Translations under genes and position numbers: made by a program
Source: Rhynchosporium graminicola
Lineage: Eukaryota; Ascomycota; Leotiomycetes; Helotiales; Ploettnerulaceae
Length of the DNA stretch: 64,000 nucleotides
NCBI GenBank assembly: GCA_900074885.1
Contig: FJUW01000035.1
Location: 620,001 to 684,000 of the forward strand
Direction of reading: 5' to 3'
In this document: positions 10,521 through 21,616 of the stretch, piece by piece
How the letters are laid out: every line of letters begins with the position of its first letter
Numbering within the stretch: the first letter of the stretch is position 1
Notes under the pieces: generated by a model
Told to the model about the DNA's origin: nothing
The model's database searches: none
The model's input: only the letters and a program-made list of their open reading frames with translations

Positions 10521-13500
10521 CTATTCCTTCGCACCCATGACATCAACGTATCCCCTGCCCTTCTTCTTAGCACCCTTCTTCGCCCCCGCCGCTCTCGGCA
10601 CAGGCGGACCTAGTAGATCATCAATACTACTCGCATTACTCATCCCTGTCCCAGGTCTACTCGGTGGTCCTCCAGCCACACTCCTCAAACTTCCATTACT
10701 TTGACTTCTGTTCATCAATGGAGGCATCAAATTGACACCCCCATCATCACTCTGCGGCGACGAAGACATCGCGTTATGTGAATTTGGGCTGGCGTTGTGA
10801 TGGGTTGAGTCAGACACGGCGCGCTGAGCGACCATACCAGACGGCATGTTCATACCGGACGGAATCGGTCGTGGTGCACTTGTCGGTGGCCCTCCACCAC
10901 CCGAGGGAGGACCCATTGCAGTTCCCAACGGTGCACTCGCTGTCCTAGGCGGACCAGGAGCTCTTGGCGGAGGTGGCGTTGCGCTCTTCGCCTGGTTATC
11001 CTCCGCCCCTCCTTTCTTGTTAACCCACCTCTTGAGATCGGGGTCGTAGTAAAAGGATGAAGCTTCGCCGAGTTTAGCGCGGATAGGTTTGTTTGGATTT
11101 GAGGGGGCGGATGAGGAGGTAGAACCCATGTCTGTCGATTCTTTCTTGGACCCGCCGAACCAACCACCTAGACCCCAGCCTTTCTTTGCGGGGGCAGGGG
11201 CAGATTTTTGAGCTATTGATAAGGTCAGTTTTTGCAAAACGGAGGAAGGTAAAAGGACCTTCTGGAGGAGGAAAGGAAATTTACCATCAGCTTCAGCAGC
11301 TTTTCTAAACGCCTCATCTGCCTCCCTGTCCTTCTCGGCTTTCGTTTTCTCACCAGAGCCAGACGAAGGATTAGCTTTTAGACCGGGAATATCGTCTTCA
11401 TCATCATCCATGAAACTCTTCTTCTTTAGCCGGTTCTCTATAGGCGAGTCTGGCTCATCGGTAGGTTCGTAAGGCACGTATCCGCTCGACGGAGGCTCGT
11501 AGCTGCTTGTCTGGGGCTCGTATGAAGTGGCTTCATAGCTGTTTAGCGCAGGAGGGTCGAAGCCAGTCGAGACCGGCGGATCGTAGCTGTTCTGGGGCGG
11601 AGAATCAATATTTGACCCTTGATGCTGGTAGGACGGCTCTGATGGGGCGTATGCTGGTCGCTGGGCATCAAATGAGTTGACAGCTTGAGGCGAGGCAAAG
11701 ATGCTCGCCGGAGGTTCTCCGGTGACAGGGGTTTGTGGCGTGTATGCAGATGCTGCTCCATAAGGCGAGGCGTTATCGAAAGAAGTGTAAGCAGATTGCG
11801 GAGTGAAGCTAGATCCCGTTTGAGGAGTATAGCTGTTGGGCTGGGCCGGCTGGCTAGTTGGTCTGTAGTCTGACATCTGTCTTTGCGGCTCCTTTCGTTT
11901 GAACTCGCTCGACGATCTCTCATCAAGCGAAGTCCTAGGTTGTGATCCATATGATGTACCTTGCTGAATATCTTGATTGCCATATGAACCTGTCCCTGGG
12001 GCATATCTTGAGCTGGCCCTAGTGATCGGAACAGGACCACTGCCATTGATAGCAGAACCTCCAGGATAGGAGCCATATATGTCGGAATTAGAAGGTGATC
12101 GACTGACTGTAGGAGTGCCACTAGCAATTCTAGAAAATGGCCCCGTGTCAGCTGCACCACCGTTTGCTGAAGCAGCTGCCGCTGTATCGGCCGCCTCATC
12201 TCCTGCAACGAATTTGTTGAAAGTTGCCCACACAGAACCCTTCGCCTTATCCATGCTAGGCTTGGATATCCACGATGAAGTCTCGTCTTTGGGCGACTGC
12301 TTCAATCGTTTGCCCAAGTCTTCGACCTCAGACACCAACAGTCCGTGATGGTATGGCGATCTTCTCGTCTGAGACGTGATAGATGCTGTGATTGTATCAC
12401 AGTACTGTAAAGCTTTGTCTCTGAAACCATACTCTGCCAGAACCTTCGCATGCTGCAACTTATAGACAGACAAGTGGGGGCTAGTGATCGCGCTTGTCGA
12501 AGTGCTTGATAGTGATATTCCGTACTCAAATACTTCGCTGAGCAATATTGGCTCGAGCTCTCTGTCGAAATCGTATGGCTGTCTCAATTGATCTGAACCT
12601 ACAAGCACAATACTTGCTTGCGGATCATCCACACCACCGAATATCGATAGGCTTCTTGCGAATAAGAAGCAGATGTGTGCTGCCTCAGCTCTGCCATAAC
12701 CGGAGAGCAGCTTGCCAAGAGCATTGAGAGCTTTACTGTCATCTATGCTACGGTTGCTCAAGACAAGCCCAAGTGTTTCTCTCCATCTATCGAGACCGTC
12801 CATCGCGTCTTTAGAGGGACCGGTGCCGTGTGATGCACTGACCATCTGGAAACCTGCTCTAGCAGATGGAGGCACAAGCTCATCGATGCTTTCTTCGAAG
12901 TTGCCCGCGAAAATCTCATATAGAGCCGCGAGTGGCTCAACATTGTCCCCGATAATTTTGACCTCTTTCTGAATGAACTCTTGGGCGACCTGCTTGTACA
13001 ATTCCTTTGAAACTGTGTTTGAGATCAACATAGCATGCGCCCATAATCTTTTGTCCACGGCTTCCCACACGGCTTTCTCACGCTCGCCACGTAGAAGATG
13101 CTTTCTCAACTGGTCCACTGCCGCCGGATCCACATGGTCGGCTCTTGTTGTGGAGTCAGACGAGTGAGATATTCCAGACAAGTCTCCACCTGTGGCATAG
13201 AGCGGAGCTGAATTCGATTCGTCATCAAGGCCAGGGCAAAGCACAGCCCGGACAGCCTTGTCTACCACTGCAGTTCCCTCTAAAATTCCGTCATGCTCGA
13301 TAAAAACCCGCAGAATCTTCCACAGCAGTATCCGCTCTTCGATGCGTTTGTCTTCATGCGACAATGTTGAAACTGCCCGCAAATAAGATGCATTCTGCTC
13401 AAGGACTTCGATACCAGATGCGAGCCAGGCTGAGAGTTCCTTCTTCTTAGACTTGCCTTTCAGCGGACCAGGGAAACTAGCAAGACGTTCCTGAAGAGGA

Positions 13501-16500
13501 TCCAGGTCCTTGATGCTGCGGAGTTTGACGGTTCCGGGACTGCGAATAATCATAGCCTGAGCATTCATCCCATAGCGAGGTACGTCTTGTGGAAATGAGG
13601 TAATGAAAGAACCCCCAACGCCCCATGCAAAGACAGGTGCTCCTCTCCATCTCTGCAATGGATCGTTCTCTCGTCCATCATCTGGTGCAACGTAACTGAG
13701 ACCTTGGGAGAAACCACTAGTTCGTCCCTGCGAGGTTGCAGCTGCAGCCGATTGATAGCTGACGCTAGCCCTTGGAGACGAAGGAACTTCTACGGATGCA
13801 GGTCGTTGGTATGGGTCTGCAGTACTCATCTCAAGACGTGGACCAGCGAAAGCCTTCCCGGGAGATTGAGTTTGTGATCTCTGAGGTGGTAGAAATGACG
13901 GAGCCGGCGCATGAGACGATTGCTGTGGCACGTAATTTGAAGTTCCTCGTTTTGGTGGTGAGCTTACAAGTCTGGACGCAAGACCTTGCGGAGGCGGTGT
14001 GCGTTGTCGCATAGAAGGAGCCTTCGCTGGCTGGTTATACTGGTGCTGTAACTCACCGTAGTTGCGAGTTGCTGTTGGCGACGATTGTCCTTCCTCTTCG
14101 TCTTCCCTGGTCGAGGGTAAATGCTGATTCCTGAGACCAGATTCATAACCAAAAGAGCTGCTTCGACGATCGAAACTGCCACTTTCCGACAATGACCCCT
14201 GGGTTCTTGGGTCTTGGTTCCTCTCGAAATGAGCTAATGGACTTGATGTTCGGGGTTGATGTGGGAGTATCGGGGCTGACTGCGTTGGTTGCGCGTTGTA
14301 AGGAGCTGCAGTATAGGGTCCTGGAACCTGCTTGATATTCTGCGGCGCAGGTGAGTACCGTGCATTAGCAACTGGAGGAGCAGTGTGACTATGCATCAGA
14401 GGCGGTGGGGCGGGCGAATATCTCGATGCCACTGCCGGAATTTGCGAGTTACCAGTTGGTAGGGATGCATATGCGCTGACTCTGTCGGGAGCAACCAGTC
14501 CCTGAGCTTGAGGAGCCTGCTGTTGGACTGGTTGGTTTTGCATAGGCTGTTGCTGCACAGGTGGATGCCCGTAGGAACTTCGTGTTGGACCCAAAGGAGG
14601 TGGAACTACACCTGGCTGGCCATAAGGACTAGCCATTGGCGAAGCAAGACTCGTATGTCTTGCAGTGGGTTTTGGTCGAGACATTGGTAGATCCTCGAAG
14701 AAACCGCTTTGCGACTTTCGCACAGTTTTTACTTGCTGCTTTGGCACTGTGGGCTGTACTGGACTTGACTGATAGGAACCAGCTGATTGCGGAGTCGTTC
14801 CGCCTGAGAGTGTACGAGGTGGGAGATTCTGCATGCTGCTGCCTCTCGGCGGTGCAATATCAGATGGAGCTGGTGCTCGATTCATGGTTTGCATGCTCAT
14901 CCTCTTCCTTGGCTTGACTACTTCCATAGGAAGATCGTATGGAGATGCATAGCCACCTTTAGACTTGTCAGCAAAGCTTTGAGCTTTTAGCATCTCGGGT
15001 CTCGAGGGCTGTGGTAGAAAGTTTGCTGTGGATGGTGACATGTATGGCGATGCTGTGGCAGGTGTGAAAGTAGAGCTTGAGAGATCAGTCAACAGAGGAG
15101 CAGATGGCGCATATGCGTTTATCGACCTTGCTGGGGGTGCCGCAGCTGCACCAGCCGGTAAGTATTTATTGTGACTGCTCGTAGGCCTTTGCGACGAAAC
15201 TCCTCTCGTAAGGCTATCAAATCCAATCATATGACCGTTCTGTCCAGTTACCGGTCCAGGCACTATAGGGATAGGTTGTTGACTGAAGAAGCTATCTGTG
15301 TTATTATCCTTCTCCTCGAGGAAACCTTCATCGTCACTTCCAAAGACGGTAGCAGGATCGAAACCGACAATTTCAGATGGTTCATCGTCGTCTGGCAGAA
15401 GCTCGTCATCATCATCGGCCAAGAACTCGTCATCAGCCAAAGCTGCTTTCCATTTTGCTGCAAGGTCTCCTTCATCCGAATCTAATAGTACTGCGTCGTC
15501 ATGTACAGGGGCATCAGGGTCACCAAGGACCGCAGAGAGAATGGTGCTAGACGATGCAGCTATTCCGCCACCAGTCGATCGATCCAGAGAGCTCTGGGAG
15601 CCTTCAACGGGGACTTCCTCTTGAATCAAATCGTGGACCTGGTCGTGTGGCTGGTAGTGTAGTGAGTTCAGAACTTGCGTAGTGGACTTTCGATCCAAGT
15701 GAGGGGATTCGGGTTGCAGTTCATCACTGTTCTTGTTCTTGGCTTGGGAAAATAAGTCTTCCTCAGCTGCGTCATCTGTACCGAAGAAATTGCCTGATCG
15801 CGCAGGTTCTACTGGCGCTTCAGCATTGTCGTGCGAAACGAGGGGAAGTCCTTCTTCGAAACGGGCTTGTGAATCCTCGTCCTGCTCTGGGCGAACATCT
15901 CCTCCATAGGTCTGTCCATAGTCTGGTAATCGTAGCTCGTCCTCGTACGCTCCAGTCTCCGGTGGGAAATCCTGTTGCCCGTCCGTTTGAGCGTTATCAT
16001 GAGCAAAGAATGCTGCCTCGGGATCGTTCACCTCGTTCCCAAAAAGATCTTCCGACGCGTCCTGTTCGATTTGGTTGAGAATATCCTCAGCCTGGCTGTG
16101 GGGCAATTCGTGGTCCTGGGTGTTGTAACCGGGAGAATGTGCAAGAGGGACTTGAGGAAACGAGTTGTTCCGGTCTGAATTCGCCATGAATTTGAAAGGA
16201 TCGGTGCCTGTCAGGTGAGTGTTCCATTGGGGATCCAGCTCCTCATCATCCCCCCAATTTACATCGTCAGTTACCGTTCGAGCAAAAGACATCGTACTCA
16301 GACGATTATTTTCGTGGTATGGTCGCTCCGAGGGAAATTCGGCCTTGTCGAAGTCATCTGTGCTCTCTTGCTCAGTACCATTATGATACAGGCTTTCGTC
16401 CAGCTCAACTCCACCTGGACTTGCTAGAGATGTTGCGAGCGCATCATGGAGATTTCCCAGTTCTGGATGTTCGCTATTATCCCCCGCATCTTGATCTACA

Positions 16501-16700
16501 ACCAAGTTCTCCCCCTCCAAAGCTTCAGCTTCGACTGGATTCGATGCAGCGGGTGCTGGCTCTAGCTGAGGTTCCAATGAGGCTTCGGGCGTTGGTAACA
16601 GACTCGAGCTTGTTTTGAGGGCTTCTGTCGCAATTGATTCAGATTTCGAGTCTGGCATAAAGGCAGGATGCCATGATGAATGTGCGGATTCGGTGTTCAT
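10521..16700 (-). CDS. sec16: COPII coat assembly protein Sec16
   Basis: Large scaffold of ER exit sites that recruits COPII coat subunits and Sar1 for ER-to-Golgi vesicle budding. The order is typical: a long acidic, disordered N-terminus (about 1-480), a Pro/Gln/Ser-rich region, then the central conserved domain near residues 1010-1130 (RWRGAPVFAWGVGGS, SFPQDVPRYG), an alpha-solenoid ACE1/Sec16_C region (about 1190-1470; RKHLLRGEREKAVW, RLWAHAMLIS) and a Pro/Ser-rich C-terminus ending KKGRGYVDVMGAKE. One intron is proposed at 11284-11213 (72 nt, GTAAAT...CTGAC...ATAG). It is a multiple of three without a stop, so the frame reads through it; removing it joins EADA to QKSAPAP and gives 2035 residues instead of 2059. 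The start follows the first in-frame ATG. The gene is divergent from neo1. Confidence 0.93.
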   Translation of the reverse strand: MNTESAHSSWHPAFMPDSKSESIATEALKTSSSLLPTPEASLEPQLEPAPAASNPVEAEALEGENLVVDQDAGDNSEHPELGNLHDALATSLASPGGVELDESLYHNGTEQESTDDFDKAEFPSERPYHENNRLSTMSFARTVTDDVNWGDDEELDPQWNTHLTGTDPFKFMANSDRNNSFPQVPLAHSPGYNTQDHELPHSQAEDILNQIEQDASEDLFGNEVNDPEAAFFAHDNAQTDGQQDFPPETGAYEDELRLPDYGQTYGGDVRPEQDEDSQARFEEGLPLVSHDNAEAPVEPARSGNFFGTDDAAEEDLFSQAKNKNSDELQPESPHLDRKSTTQVLNSLHYQPHDQVHDLIQEEVPVEGSQSSLDRSTGGGIAASSSTILSAVLGDPDAPVHDDAVLLDSDEGDLAAKWKAALADDEFLADDDDELLPDDDEPSEIVGFDPATVFGSDDEGFLEEKDNNTDSFFSQQPIPIVPGPVTGQNGHMIGFDSLTRGVSSQRPTSSHNKYLPAGAAAAPPARSINAYAPSAPLLTDLSSSTFTPATASPYMSPSTANFLPQPSRPEMLKAQSFADKSKGGYASPYDLPMEVVKPRKRMSMQTMNRAPAPSDIAPPRGSSMQNLPPRTLSGGTTPQSAGSYQSSPVQPTVPKQQVKTVRKSQSGFFEDLPMSRPKPTARHTSLASPMASPYGQPGVVPPPLGPTRSSYGHPPVQQQPMQNQPVQQQAPQAQGLVAPDRVSAYASLPTGNSQIPAVASRYSPAPPPLMHSHTAPPVANARYSPAPQNIKQVPGPYTAAPYNAQPTQSAPILPHQPRTSSPLAHFERNQDPRTQGSLSESGSFDRRSSSFGYESGLRNQHLPSTREDEEEGQSSPTATRNYGELQHQYNQPAKAPSMRQRTPPPQGLASRLVSSPPKRGTSNYVPQQSSHAPAPSFLPPQRSQTQSPGKAFAGPRLEMSTADPYQRPASVEVPSSPRASVSYQSAAAATSQGRTSGFSQGLSYVAPDDGRENDPLQRWRGAPVFAWGVGGSFITSFPQDVPRYGMNAQAMIIRSPGTVKLRSIKDLDPLQERLASFPGPLKGKSKKKELSAWLASGIEVLEQNASYLRAVSTLSHEDKRIEERILLWKILRVFIEHDGILEGTAVVDKAVRAVLCPGLDDESNSAPLYATGGDLSGISHSSDSTTRADHVDPAAVDQLRKHLLRGEREKAVWEAVDKRLWAHAMLISNTVSKELYKQVAQEFIQKEVKIIGDNVEPLAALYEIFAGNFEESIDELVPPSARAGFQMVSASHGTGPSKDAMDGLDRWRETLGLVLSNRSIDDSKALNALGKLLSGYGRAEAAHICFLFARSLSIFGGVDDPQASIVLVGSDQLRQPYDFDRELEPILLSEVFEYGISLSSTSTSAITSPHLSVYKLQHAKVLAEYGFRDKALQYCDTITASITSQTRRSPYHHGLLVSEVEDLGKRLKQSPKDETSSWISKPSMDKAKGSVWATFNKFVAGDEAADTAAAASANGGAADTGPFSRIASGTPTVSRSPSNSDIYGSYPGGSAINGSGPVPITRASSRYAPGTGSYGNQDIQQGTSYGSQPRTSLDERSSSEFKRKEPQRQMSDYRPTSQPAQPNSYTPQTGSSFTPQSAYTSFDNASPYGAASAYTPQTPVTGEPPASIFASPQAVNSFDAQRPAYAPSEPSYQHQGSNIDSPPQNSYDPPVSTGFDPPALNSYEATSYEPQTSSYEPPSSGYVPYEPTDEPDSPIENRLKKKSFMDDDEDDIPGLKANPSSGSGEKTKAEKDREADEAFRKAAEADGKFPFLLQKVLLPSSVLQKLTLSIAQKSAPAPAKKGWGLGGWFGGSKKESTDMGSTSSSAPSNPNKPIRAKLGEASSFYYDPDLKRWVNKKGGAEDNQAKSATPPPPRAPGPPRTASAPLGTAMGPPSGGGGPPTSAPRPIPSGMNMPSGMVAQRAVSDSTHHNASPNSHNAMSSSPQSDDGGVNLMPPLMNRSQSNGSLRSVAGGPPSRPGTGMSNASSIDDLLGPPVPRAAGAKKGAKKKGRGYVDVMGAKE
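11213..11284 (-). other. sec16: Probable in-frame intron of sec16
   Basis: 72 nt on the minus strand with GTAAAT donor, a CTGAC branch-like site 12 nt from the end and an ATAG acceptor. It contains no stop and is divisible by three, so retention would add 24 residues (beginning GKFPFLL). The extra residues are hydrophobic and out of character with the charged, low-complexity flanks, which favours removal. Confidence 0.75.
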
Positions 16701-17517
16701 GGCGACACTATGTTGTTATGGAAAAGAACTGAATACTGCGATCTTGTGTTAGCAGCTGTCCCTTTTGCTGTACTGTCCATCATCGTCATCACTAAACAAA
16801 GGGTTATCATACTTATACAAGGGATATCCGCTAAAGAACGAGTCAAATCATGTATGGAAAGGAGAGAGAACTGAAGCCATTTACTACAGAGGAGATGAGC
16901 TCGAGTCTGGTTTAGACTGGACTGCGCGGAGTTCGAGTGGTCGGATATGCGCAAGACTTTGAGGTTCAGTCAGCATTGGCATTCCGCGACAAGGCGTAGA
17001 GGCCAGCTTTCTGGCTGCAGGCGCTACGGTGGCCGGGACATGAGGGCCAATGGGGACACACAGGTGAAGCGGGTAGGTAGCACTTTGGAAATAACAGATA
17101 TATCACTTCTGAGAATCTGCATCCAGAGTAGAGGTTGGTAAGAGTGATACAGTGATCAATAAACGTGATGCAAGAAGACATAATCTGCATCAAGGCAATG
17201 AAAATATACTCATAGCCGATTCACGTTCTTTCTCGCCTCGGTATCAGTAAGAACTACCTAGGTAGGTCCTAGTCCTGTATCATTGATACGGCAGCCCGAA
17301 CGCCCACTCAGCCATATTGAATTGTCCTTTCGCGTATCAGTAGCTGAGACAGAGCTCAGCTCCCGGATAAGGCTGCAGTTTACTGGACGACACCAGACAA
17401 AGATAACGGTAACGGTACTGGACAAAACGAATCTTCACATCTCCTTCTCCCACAACCACGCTGTACCTCTCCTCTCGCAAGTCGTACGTCCCATACGCAT
17501 CACCGCATCAATGAGGC
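16701..17517. promoter_or_regulatory. Shared divergent promoter of sec16 and neo1
   Basis: 817 bp between two divergent start codons must hold both promoters and 5-prime leaders. A CCAAT box lies near 17050 and a CTACCTAGGTAG palindrome near 17257. A TC-rich stretch before 17500 resembles a leader or transcription-start region for neo1. No TATA box stood out. The regulatory role follows from position. Confidence 0.55.
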
Positions 17518-17555
17518 ATGTCTTCGAGCGAATTCCATCAATCAAATGCCCTTGA
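17511..17555 (+). other. Overlapping upstream ATG/uORF of neo1
   Basis: An ATG at 17511 lies 7 nt before the neo1 ATG (17518), in another frame, and opens a 14-codon frame (MRHVFERIPSIKCP) that ends inside the neo1 coding region. If it lies in the mRNA, ribosomes starting there would miss neo1, so it could lower or regulate translation. Confidence 0.5.
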
Positions 17556-20500
17556 TGCGCCAGCGGATGACTCGGATTCTGACCTCGACCTTGATATCCA
17601 GGAGCTAGATCCCATCACCACATCCAGTCTCTCCGGACCTACATTGTCGCGCAAGGACCGCACACCAACAGATGAGCGGAGGACAACTCGTATCCCACTA
17701 CGGAATCTGCGTATGAGTGGGCTGCGAGGATTTGGCAAAAGAAATAGAGGCTATGGAGATCTGGGACGAGATAGGGACGAGGACGCCCACGGGCTTTTGA
17801 ACAATGGATCAGATCTGGATGGGAGGAATCGATTGTCTGCGGGCAGCTCCAATAGTGCTGAAGATGATGCGCCACTACTTCCTGGAGCCGGACACCGGAG
17901 ACGACCCAGTATGGACGCACTGAACAAACTGGGCTCACATATACGATTACCAAGTTTCCTTTCAACATCAGGATCCCAGCAGGCAGCAGAAAATGTAGAC
18001 GAACAAGAAGAAGAACATGACCCAGCATCATCCCGAACAGTCTCTATCGGCATACCCCAATCCGCGCGCTTCCCTCCGAATGCCATCTCGAATGCGAAAT
18101 ATACCCCTCTCAGTTTCCTACCGCGTACTCTGTATAATGAATTTTCTTTCTTCTTCAACATGTACTTTTTGCTCGTCGCACTCTCGCAAGCGATTCCCCC
18201 TTTGCGGATAGGATACCTATCGACTTACGTCGTGCCGTTGGTTTTTGTGTTAGCGATTACGTTGGGAAAGGAGGCCTGGGATGATATTGGACGTAGAAAG
18301 AGGGATACAGAGGCTAATTCGGAAGGGTATACGGTGCTGTGTTTTGATGAGCTGGGGTTGAGGAACGACGAGAGGTACCATGCGAAGAAGAAACTTAAGG
18401 GGAAGGGGAAGCTGAAGAAGACTTCGCTGATTCCACCGGATAGGCTGTCAGATATTCAAGAAGAGGAAGAGGGCGCTGAGTGTGGAGGGAGACGGCTTTT
18501 GCCATCTTCGGAAGTAAGGGAGGTGGTTCGGAAATCCCGAGATCTGAAAGTTGGGGATGTGTTGAAAATGGGTAAAGACCAACGAGTACCAGCTGATGTT
18601 GTGATCCTAAAGAGCTTTCCAAATGAATCGGCAGTTGCGGTGGAAGAAGAGGCAGATCTGCCATCGGTTTCAGAGTCCCTTTTGGTGGAGCCAATATCCG
18701 ACCCCCCTATCGAGAAAACTGCGGCAACGGTAGCCGATGCCCGAGGATCAACGACAGAGCTTGGGGATACGCCTTCAGCAGATGCTGGCGGTGTTGGGGA
18801 AACTTTCATCAGAACTGACCAGCTTGATGGTGAAACAGACTGGAAGTTACGATTAGGGTCACCACTTACTCAATTTCTTGACCCCGCTGAGTTCGTAAGG
18901 CTTCGCGTTGTGGCGGGCAAGCCTGACAAGAAGGTCAACGAGTTCATCGGTACGGTTGAGCTGTTACAAAAAAGCGCGACTGGCTACGATCCACATGTAC
19001 CACGACGGTCTCGACTCAATAACGAAGTCACTGCGGATGAGCCTTCCTCAAATTCAGCTCCTTTGACAATTGACAACACTGCTTGGTGTAACACAGTTCT
19101 AGCTTCGAATGCCACAACCTTGGCCGTTGTTATTTATACTGGCCCTCAGACAAGATCTGCCCTCTCCACATCTGCTTCTCGGTCGAAGACTGGTCTGCTT
19201 GAATATGAGATAAACTCGCTGACCAAAATTCTCTGTGCATTGACTTTTACCTTGTCCGTTGTATTGGTAGCTTTGGAGGGCTTCGAGCATGTAGAAGGTC
19301 GAGCCCCCTGGTATGTCAAGATCATGAGATTCTTGGTCCTGTTTTCCACCATCGTTCCAATAAGTCTTCGTGTCAACTTGGACATGGGCAAGAGCGTCTA
19401 TTCCCACCTCATTCAACGAGATCAAGGGATTGCAGGAGCGGTTGTCAGAACAAGTACAATTCCCGAAGAGCTGGGGCGGATTGAGTATCTTCTAAGCGAT
19501 AAGACGGGTACATTGACCCAGAATGAGATGGAGATGAAGAAGATCCATGTTGGAACCGTCTCTTATGCAAACGAAGCAATGGATGAAGTTACTGCCTACA
19601 TCAAGCAGGGCTTTTCGGTTCCTGTATCTACAGACCCGAGCCAGCCACCTTTGCTCATCACCCCTTCATCGACCTTCATGTCTTCTACTACAGCCACGGC
19701 CACCCGAACTCGTCGAGAAATTGGAGCTCGTGTGCGTGACGTCGTATTGGCTTTGGCTATCTGCCACAATGTTACACCCACAGTCGAAGAGGAAAATGGA
19801 CACAAATTCACTTCTTACCAAGCATCCTCTCCCGACGAGATCGCAATTGTTAAATGGACAGAACTAGTCGGTCTTCGACTAATCCATCGTGATCGAAAGG
19901 GAATGCTTCTCCAATCCGTAGACACTGGTAGACCAGTCGTCCGAGTTCGTATTCTCGAAGTATTTCCATTCACATCCGATGGGAAAAGAATGGGTATCAT
20001 CGTCCAATTCACGGAGGGTTCCTCGCAACCAGGCCTCACAACTCCTGACTCCGGCGAAATCTGGTTTTACCAAAAAGGCGCCGACACCGTAATGACCTCT
20101 ATCGTAGCATCCAACGACTGGCTCGACGAAGAAACCAGCAACATGGCTCGCGAAGGTCTCCGCACGCTCGTCGTAGGTCGGAAACGGCTTTCAGTCCAAC
20201 AGTATAAAGAGTTCGCCTCCTCCTTCAAAGAAGCTTCCGTTGCCATCAACGGTCGTGACGCAGGTATGGCTCGTGTAGTAGCCCACTACCTAGAACGTGA
20301 TCTTGAACTCCTGGGTGTCACAGGCGTAGAAGACAAGCTCCAAAAAGACGTCAAGCCCTCCCTCGAACTTCTACGTAACGCGGGCATTAAAATTTGGATG
20401 TTAACAGGCGACAAAGTCGAGACTGCGCGCTGTGTAGCCGTTTCAGCGAAACTCGTCGCTAGAGGCCAATATATCCACACCATTGCCAAGTTGAAACGAA

Positions 20501-21616
20501 AAGATAACGCACAAGATCATCTCTCATTCCTTGCTGGGAAAAAAGACTGTGCGCTTCTCATCGATGGAGAATCTCTTTCCTTGTTATTGACGCATTTTAG
20601 ACATGATTTCATCAGTCTTGCTGTGACATTACCGGCAGTCATCGCATGTCGTTGCTCACCCACTCAAAAAGCAGATATTGCGCATTTGATTAGAGAATTC
20701 ACTAAGAAACGAATCTGCTGTATCGGCGACGGCGGCAACGATGTCTCTATGATCCAAGCCGCGGACGTTGGCGTCGGTATTGTCGGGAAGGAAGGCCGTC
20801 AAGCTTCCTTAGCAGCAGATTTCAGCATCACGCAATTCCACCACCTGACTAAACTCCTCGTCTGGCACGGTCGCAACTCTTACAAACGCTCCGCTAAACT
20901 TGCGCAATTCGTTATTCATCGCGGTCTCATCATTTCCGTCGCACAAACAATGTACAGCATAGCCATAAAATTTGAACCCGAAGGCCTATACAAAGACTGG
21001 CTCCTCGTAGGCTACGCAACTTTCTACACCATGTTCCCTGTCTTCTCCCTCGTCCTTGACCGCGACGTCGACGAGAATCTCGCCAATCTCTATCCAGAGC
21101 TCTACAAAGAGCTCACCACCGGTTCTTCCCTCTCCTACCGTACTTTTTTCGTCTGGGTTGCTGTTTCAATTTACCAAGGCGGTATGATTCAGGGCCTAAG
21201 TCAGATTCTGACTGAGGTTGACGGACCTAGAATGGTGAGTGTGAGTTTTACAGTACTGATTCTGAATGAATTGACTATGGTGGCTTTCGAAGTCACGACG
21301 TGGCACCCCATCATGATCGTGAGTTTGCTGGGGACTTTGGCCCTCTACATGGGTAGCATACCTTTCCTAGGAGGGTATTTCGATTTGAAGTTCATCGTTA
21401 CGCTGTAAGTTCAACTTCTCTCGTTCCTCCCTTCTCCATTTTAAAAATGGAGCCTTCGTGTTGCTCGATACTCAGGCTTGCTAATTTATGTGCAATAGTG
21501 GTTTTGTTTGGCGCGTCGCAGCTATCTCAGCTATTTCCCTCATTCCGCCATATGCGGGGAAGTTGATCAGACGCAGGATTAAACCACCTAGTTATCGTAA
21601 GGTGCAGGGTATTTGA
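17518..21616 (+). CDS. neo1: P4-ATPase phospholipid flippase, Neo1 type
   Basis: Integral membrane aminophospholipid flippase of the Golgi/endosomal system (Neo1/ATP9 branch). Exons 17518-21404 and 21499-21616 flank a 94-nt intron (GTAAGT...TGCTAAT...ATAG), giving 1334 residues; the second exon supplies the last TM and the tail ending PPSYRKVQGI. Visible motifs: DGET (437-440, in DQLDGETDWKLR, typical of Neo1), PISLRVNLDMGKS in TM4, the phosphorylated Asp661 in DKTGTLTQNE, KGAD, TGD (963-965), GDGGND (from 1071) and VGIVGKEGRQASLAADF. The N-terminus (about 1-180) is acidic and disordered, and the A domain carries low-complexity inserts (about 270-330 and 370-430). Unlike other P4-ATPases, Neo1 proteins are thought to work without a Cdc50 subunit. 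An upstream ATG overlaps the start. Confidence 0.93.

Noticed and set aside
10205..10540. 111-codon plus-strand frame
   Set aside because: It lies in the 3-prime flank of sec16 on the opposite strand, partly overlapping its end; no motif.
11543..12208. 221-codon minus-strand frame
   Set aside because: Shadow of sec16 in another frame of the same strand.
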